The notes under the pieces: generated by a model
The model's input: the letters and a program-made list of their open reading frames with translations, nothing else
Databases searched by the model: none
Told to the model about the DNA's origin: nothing
Made by a program: the position numbers and the translations under genes
Assembly: GCA_946625675.1 (NCBI GenBank)
Contig: CAMOTI010000116.1
Location: forward strand, 1 to 35,927
Reading direction: 5' to 3'
DNA: 35,927 nt
DNA from: an uncultured Prevotellaceae bacterium
GTDB lineage: Bacteria; Bacteroidota; Bacteroidia; Bacteroidales; Bacteroidaceae
Shown: piece by piece, positions 31,551 through 35,927 of the stretch
How the letters are laid out: each line of letters begins with the position of its first letter
Position numbering within the stretch: position 1 is the first letter of the stretch

Positions 31551-32027
31551 ATGAACAAGATTACAGAATTGATACATGAGAACCGCTCCTCGCTAATGAG
31601 ATATGCCTGCTATCGGCTGGGCGATGCTGATGATGCAAAAGATGTTGTGCAGGATCTCTATCTGAAACTTTACAGCAGATATTCAGAAGACGGAAGTGGG
31701 GATGTGAAAAACTGGAAACACTATGCGTTTCGCACATTGTCGAATCTATGCGCCGACCGTCTCCGTTCGGCAGAGAGGCAGGCGACCTTACATTTTGATG
31801 AACATTTTGATGTTGCTGATATACCAGACGAGGACAATGAGGCGGATATTACCCGAATCACTCAGTTGCTTGCTGCTATACCAAAGGAACAGGCGGAAGT
31901 AATCCGGCTGAGAATCTATGGCAACAATAGTTTTGCTGAAGTCGCTGCAATCCTTTCGCTTCCGCTGTCCACAGTGAAGTCCCGGTTTCTCTATGGCTTG
32001 GAGAAAATCCGTCAGGCTATGAAATAA
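31551..32027 (+). CDS. ECF-type RNA polymerase sigma factor
   Basis: A 158-residue sigma-70 family protein. Region 2 spans about 8-70 (LGDADDAKDVVQDLYLKLY, then FRTLSNLCADRLR) and region 4 about 98-155 (IPKEQAEVIRLRIYGNNSFAEVAAILSLPLSTVKSRFLYGLEKIRQ). It is compact, with a short linker. The gene for a zinc-finger anti-sigma factor starts 27 nt downstream, so the pair is almost certainly one regulatory unit. The signal it responds to is unknown. Confidence 0.9.
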   Translation: MNKITELIHENRSSLMRYACYRLGDADDAKDVVQDLYLKLYSRYSEDGSGDVKNWKHYAFRTLSNLCADRLRSAERQATLHFDEHFDVADIPDEDNEADITRITQLLAAIPKEQAEVIRLRIYGNNSFAEVAAILSLPLSTVKSRFLYGLEKIRQAMK

Positions 32028-32054
32028 TGAATTACCCTTTAAATGTGTTGAATT

Positions 32055-33347
32055 ATGAACTGTAAAGAATTTAAAAACAAGGTGGCTGATTTGTTTGACA
32101 CTACCATAGATTTCCACGTCATGGCAGAATGTCAGAATCATATTGACAGCTGCCCGGACTGTAAGGCTTATTATGAAAACATTAAAGCCGCCTTTGAATC
32201 GCTTCAGCCTGCAGGAAGAAACGATTCTGCCCAATTCGTGAAAACTAATGGGAGGAAGAAACGAACAGCCTTTTGGAAAACCATTGCCGCGGCTGCTTCG
32301 GTGATACTGGCAGTAGGACTTCTCTCTGCTCTTTTATTTTCCTCTCCGGCAAAGGCAGAGACCAATGATTTGCTTTTCTTAGAACAGTCCATCAGCAGTA
32401 TACGTGAAGCCATTGATTGCCGTATGAAGGTGGATGTGCGGACAACCCCTTATGAGAACTTTCGGTTTTACGACCCGAAGGCTGATTTTCTGACGATGGA
32501 TGTGCTTCTGCTGCGGCAAGACGGCTCCATGTGTTATCGAGTTGAGAAACCTGGTGGCCGAGTGGTGGTGTCTGATGGTAGCAACCAGTATATGTGGATT
32601 CCTGGTATCTTGTATCTGAAGGGAACTGCTGAGTCAAATTTCCTGGAAGATTTTAAAAATCTCCTGTTTCCCGACCGTCTGCTTTCGATGCAAAAGTCGG
32701 CAGTGGAATTTTCGGATGCGAACAAAGTGACGAGAATAGAGTCGGACTCGACAGTGACACTTCGTTTTGAGGGAAAGAAAAAGAACGGTGACCTCCGTCA
32801 GTTGCATCGCGCTGGCAAGATGGACGACTGTGATGTGGTAATTGAGAACGTATTCTCTAAAGATGATCATTTATTGAGGTCGTTGAAACTCTGGGTTGTG
32901 GACGATGGCCGTCAGACATTGCTTGTGGATATGGCCCACATATCTTACAACGTGCAGCTTAGCATGGAAGAGGTGACGAAATTGCCTGACGTGCCCGAAA
33001 GCCAGTGGAATAAGGAAGATGTGAATGTGCGGGATGTGGACCGGTTAGCCCGTTTGCAACAGGAAACGCCAGAAGAGGCTGCACAGCGAATTGTCAATGC
33101 ATTCATATCGGGACAGATGGAGACAGCGCAGGAGGCCCTGTGCTATTACAAAGTGTTGTTCGCAGAGATACACCGAAAATTCAAGGGGTGCAGAGCTACT
33201 GATTTCAAGGCGAGAAAGTCGGATGATTATGCCGGAGTTTATGTGTTCTATGTGCTCACCAACCCTGACGGCAGCCAGGAAAACATGCATATATCAGTCC
33301 GCAAGGACAATCCACAGCATATCTGGATTGCAGATGGTGGAATATGA
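32055..33347 (+). CDS. Zinc-finger anti-sigma factor with LolA/RseB-like periplasmic domain
   Basis: A 430-residue membrane protein. The cytoplasmic N-terminus carries a ZAS-type anti-sigma motif: Cys3, then His29-x3-Cys33-x2-Cys36. A TM helix covers about 76-96. The periplasmic part (about 105-300) has beta-strand patterns such as VVVSDGSNQYMWIPG, typical of LolA/RseB-like lipoprotein-binding folds. A separate C-terminal domain (about 320-430) is unassigned. The design fits a sensor that holds the upstream sigma factor inactive until an envelope signal, possibly lipid or lipoprotein, is bound. Confidence 0.8.
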   Translation: MNCKEFKNKVADLFDTTIDFHVMAECQNHIDSCPDCKAYYENIKAAFESLQPAGRNDSAQFVKTNGRKKRTAFWKTIAAAASVILAVGLLSALLFSSPAKAETNDLLFLEQSISSIREAIDCRMKVDVRTTPYENFRFYDPKADFLTMDVLLLRQDGSMCYRVEKPGGRVVVSDGSNQYMWIPGILYLKGTAESNFLEDFKNLLFPDRLLSMQKSAVEFSDANKVTRIESDSTVTLRFEGKKKNGDLRQLHRAGKMDDCDVVIENVFSKDDHLLRSLKLWVVDDGRQTLLVDMAHISYNVQLSMEEVTKLPDVPESQWNKEDVNVRDVDRLARLQQETPEEAAQRIVNAFISGQMETAQEALCYYKVLFAEIHRKFKGCRATDFKARKSDDYAGVYVFYVLTNPDGSQENMHISVRKDNPQHIWIADGGI

Positions 33348-33415
33348 ATGCTTTAAATCAGACCCATTCTTTTTTGTAATAGTGGCATAAAGCGTATGAC
33401 AATATATGCCACAAA

Positions 33416-33449
33416 AAAGCAAGCCGCCTGTGATTTGGCGGCTTGCTTT
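33416..33449 (-). terminator. tyrS terminator
   Basis: AAAGCAAGCCGCC (33416-33428) pairs perfectly with GGCGGCTTGCTTT (33437-33449) around an 8-nt loop. On the minus strand the stem is followed by TTTTTT, so it terminates tyrS. It also lies 68 nt after the anti-sigma stop and may act both ways. Confidence 0.85.
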
Positions 33450-33485
33450 CATATCGTTGTTGTGTCAGTCTCTTTGAGCCAGTGA

Positions 33486-34781
33486 TTATTTCGCAATAAG
33501 CAGGAAATATTTTTTCTTTCCTTGCTGCACGAGCAGGTATTTGTCGTCGAGCAGGTCGGAAGTGGTGAGCTCGAGGTTGGGGTCGGAGATTTTCTCCTTG
33601 TTGATGCTCACGCCGCCGCCCTGGGTCATCTTGCGCATCTCGCCTTTCGACGGGAACACGGGTGCGCTCTCTGTCACGAGGTCGATGGCTTTCACGCCGC
33701 TTTCGAAGAGGAATTTGTCAACCTCGAAGTGAGGAACGCCGTCGAAGATGTCGAGCAATGTCTGCTCGTCGAACTTCAGGAGCGACTCCTTTGTGGACTT
33801 TCCGAACAGCACGTTGGATGCCTCGAGGGCCATCTCGTAGTCTTCCTGGGAGTGTACCATGACGGTCACTTCCTGTGCCAGACGCTTCTGCAGCACGCGA
33901 CGGCCCGGGTCCTGGTCGTGCTCTGCGATGATGGCGTCAATCTCCTCCTTAGGCAGGGACGTGAAGATTTTGATGTAGCGCTTCGCGTCGTCGTCGGCGG
34001 TGTTGAGCCAGAACTGGTAGAAGATATAGGGTGATGTGCGGGTGCGGTCCAGCCAGATGTTGCCTTTCTCAGTCTTTCCGAACTTGCGGCCGTCGCTCTT
34101 GGTGACGAGCGGACAGGTCAGGGCGAAGCATTCCTTGCCCGACATGCGGCGTATCAGCTCGGATCCGGTGGTGATGTTGCCCCACTGGTCGGCACCGCCA
34201 AGCTGGAGGCGGCAGTTGTTGTGCTCGCTGAGGTAGTAGAAGTCGTAGGCCTGAAGCAGCTGGTAGGTGAACTCAGTGAATGAGAGTCCGTCGCGTGCCT
34301 CTCCGTTCAGACGCTTCTGCACGGACTCCTTCGCCATCATGTAGTTCACGGTGATGTGCTTGCCCACGTCGCGCGCGAAGGCCAGGAAGGTGAAGTCCTT
34401 CATCCAGTCGTAGTTGTTGACGAGCTCTGCCTTGTTGGGCGCGTCGCTCTCGAAGTCGAGGAAGCGGCTGAGCTGGGCTTTGATGCATTTCACGTTGTGG
34501 GCCAGGGTCTCTTCGTCGAGGAGATTGCGCTCCTGGCTCTTGCCAGAAGGGTCGCCAATCATGCCGGTGGCACCTCCGATGAGGGCGTAGGGCTTACCGC
34601 CGCAACGCTGGTAGTGGCGGAGCATCATCACGCCGCACAGGTGTCCGATATGGAGGGAGTCGGCGGTTGGGTCAATGCCTAAGTATGCCGACACGTTCTT
34701 CTCCTTCTCCAGGAGCTCCTCAGTGCCTGGCATCATCTGGTGGATCATTCCACGCCATTCTAATTCTTTTACAAAATTCAT
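33486..34781 (-). CDS. tyrS: Tyrosine--tRNA ligase
   Basis: A 431-residue class I aminoacyl-tRNA synthetase that charges tRNA-Tyr. The Rossmann-fold signatures are HIGH (44-47, in SLHIGHLCG) and KFGKT (233-237), the local form of KMSKS. The tyrosine-binding segment GGADQWGNI is at 195-203. A C-terminal S4-like RNA-binding domain covers about 365-431. Length and start match the family. It may share a transcript with the upstream ATPase-CYTH gene, although a repeat-rich gap of 174 nt separates them. Confidence 0.97.
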   Translation of the reverse strand: MNFVKELEWRGMIHQMMPGTEELLEKEKNVSAYLGIDPTADSLHIGHLCGVMMLRHYQRCGGKPYALIGGATGMIGDPSGKSQERNLLDEETLAHNVKCIKAQLSRFLDFESDAPNKAELVNNYDWMKDFTFLAFARDVGKHITVNYMMAKESVQKRLNGEARDGLSFTEFTYQLLQAYDFYYLSEHNNCRLQLGGADQWGNITTGSELIRRMSGKECFALTCPLVTKSDGRKFGKTEKGNIWLDRTRTSPYIFYQFWLNTADDDAKRYIKIFTSLPKEEIDAIIAEHDQDPGRRVLQKRLAQEVTVMVHSQEDYEMALEASNVLFGKSTKESLLKFDEQTLLDIFDGVPHFEVDKFLFESGVKAIDLVTESAPVFPSKGEMRKMTQGGGVSINKEKISDPNLELTTSDLLDDKYLLVQQGKKKYFLLIAK

Positions 34782-34789
34782 TATTTTTT

Positions 34790-34952
34790 AGTTTAGAGTT
34801 TAGTGTTTAGAGTTGAGAGTGAAGTTACTCTGAGTTTTCTTTTTAGTTTAAAGTTGAAAGTTTAATGTTTAATGAAATATTAGTGATTTCGGATGATATG
34901 ATCATTTGAAAAAGTAACTACACTTTTCGCTATTCACTTTTCACTTTTCACT
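34790..34952 (-). repeat. AT-rich simple repeats between tyrS and the CYTH gene
   Basis: TTTAGAGTTTAGTG-like units (34790-34823) and AGTTTAAAGTTGAAAG units (34843-34873) are followed, after an unremarkable stretch, by CACTTTTC/CTATTCA units (34921-34952). On the minus strand the last group reads AAGTGAAAAGTGAATAG and starts 3 nt after the CYTH-gene stop, like the repeat that follows the GH9 gene. Confidence 0.7.
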
Positions 34953-34955
34953 TAA

Positions 34956-35927
34956 TCAGTTGATTTTTGCGATGGTGGCGTTGAAATAGTCGGGGTCGCC
35001 TGTCACTTCCTTGATGACCTTGATGAAGGGTGGAAAATGGATTTCATTTCCGTCTTTGGTTCCTGCGATTTCCAGAATGTTGAGGTTGTCGTCGCGCTCA
35101 AGGAAGGTGTCGAGCTCGAAATACTGCTTCTCCCACACGAATGTCTTGCGGAGTTTCTGTATGGTCTGTCGGCTTGTGTCTGCCTGCTGCAGCATGGTGA
35201 CATACTGATATGGGGATATTTTACGCTCGGTCTCGATACATTCATCGTCCGACACCTGGGTCTTAGTGCGCAGAGTGTAGACGTAGCTTCCGTCCCATCC
35301 CCGCTTTCTGAGTCTCACGGTGGAGCCTGGGTCCGACTTGAGGTAGGTCTGGGTGATTTCGCTGTCGGTGGTCTCTGGCAGCTCTCCCGTCACGTCGACG
35401 AGGAAATATCGCTGTACCTCATTCAGTGCCGGCAGGCCCATCACGACTGAAATCTCCTTGATGACGGCCTTGATCTTGTTCTCGAAGTCACGGCTGTTGT
35501 CGATGATTCTGAGATGTGGATGCCCGTTCCAAGCGGATATGAGCTTGATGTCGAGCATGCGGGCTGTCTTCACGTCCTCGCTGCGTGCGGCGTTGGTGGC
35601 AGTGGTGTAGAACTCCTCGGCCCCGTTGGCTGCGCTGACCAGATGGAGGACTGCGTCGTAGCGTGAGTCGCGCAGCTGGATGGTGTTCGAGCCGATGTCG
35701 TTCATCAGCGCCTGCCATGTCTCCTCTGGCATGTAGGTGGAGATGTCCATGGTGCCTCGGTCGCAGACGACGATGGCTGGCTTTCCGCATTTCCTGGCGA
35801 TGTCCATGAAGCGGTCCTCAATGTGCATCTGCATCAGCAGTGTGGCCTTCTCAGCCTCGTAGTGGTACTGCCGGTCGTCGGTCAGGTAGTTCACTCCTGC
35901 CTGGATGCAGATGGTTGGTATTTCAGG
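34956..35927 (-). CDS. AAA ATPase-CYTH domain fusion protein (partial)
   Basis: A protein whose 5' end lies beyond the window: the frame stays open to 35927, so the GTG at 35894 is an internal Val. The visible 323 residues begin in an AAA_28-like P-loop ATPase (C-x-x-x-AIVVCDRGTMD looks like its Walker B/kinase-like core; Walker A is missing from view). They continue from about visible residue 165 into a CYTH domain: EVQRYFLVDV, then STVRLRKRG, YVYTLRTKT, ETERKIS and FELDTFL. CYTH enzymes act on triphosphorylated substrates such as tripolyphosphate or adenylate derivatives. The substrate of this fusion is not known to me. Confidence 0.8.
   Translation of the reverse strand, partial: PEIPTICIQAGVNYLTDDRQYHYEAEKATLLMQMHIEDRFMDIARKCGKPAIVVCDRGTMDISTYMPEETWQALMNDIGSNTIQLRDSRYDAVLHLVSAANGAEEFYTTATNAARSEDVKTARMLDIKLISAWNGHPHLRIIDNSRDFENKIKAVIKEISVVMGLPALNEVQRYFLVDVTGELPETTDSEITQTYLKSDPGSTVRLRKRGWDGSYVYTLRTKTQVSDDECIETERKISPYQYVTMLQQADTSRQTIQKLRKTFVWEKQYFELDTFLERDDNLNILEIAGTKDGNEIHFPPFIKVIKEVTGDPDYFNATIAKIN

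Overview
The window looks like chromosome from a Bacteroidales bacterium, most likely Prevotella or a close relative. Three things point there: promoters carry the Bacteroidetes -7 element TAnnTTTG, Shine-Dalgarno sequences are nearly absent, and the gene content fits (acpP-fabF-rnc, a bacterial GH3-like protein, many lipoproteins with acidic residues after the lipid cysteine, BACON, serpin and GH9 proteins). A 10.6-kb integrated mobile element interrupts the chromosome.

Left chromosomal part (1-17830). acpP, fabF and rnc form a fatty-acid/RNase III cluster. A second unit holds a GH3-like adenylating enzyme, a large Ig-like lipoprotein, rnhB and a WYL-type regulator. A secreted GH9 glucanase and pdxB follow. 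On the minus strand, an ECF sigma factor overlaps by 4 nt a protein that appears to span both membranes (inner-membrane anchor plus outer-membrane beta-barrel). Downstream of it on the same strand are four lipoproteins: a serpin, a PI-PLC-like protein with altered active-site residues, a previously uncalled 46-residue lipoprotein, and a BACON-like protein. Three of the gaps in this run carry the same kind of repeat, built from AGTTTTCAG units and/or GTCNGAC units.

Mobile element (17831-28422). A 23-bp direct repeat (17831-17853 and 28400-28422) flanks it. The left half, all on the plus strand, holds a winged-helix/TM protein, a C5-cytosine methyltransferase, an MvaI/BcnI-like restriction enzyme, and three tightly coupled genes (a 4-TM protein, a 53-residue single-TM protein, and a 312-residue soluble protein). 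These three may be an accessory module to the restriction-modification system. The right half, all on the minus strand, holds an intact MobV relaxase with a candidate oriT, followed by a primase-helicase, a small DNA-binding-like gene and a tyrosine integrase. Each of the last three is broken only by in-frame stop codons. The element therefore looks like a mobilizable island whose cargo is intact and whose integration and replication genes are decaying.

Right chromosomal part (28423-35927). An orphan HigA-type antitoxin, groES-groEL behind a strong palindrome, two consecutive hairpins after groEL (the second a perfect 25-bp inverted repeat), an ECF sigma factor with a zinc-finger anti-sigma factor, tyrS, and a partial AAA ATPase-CYTH fusion that runs off the window edge. 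I saw no rRNA, tRNA or CRISPR array.
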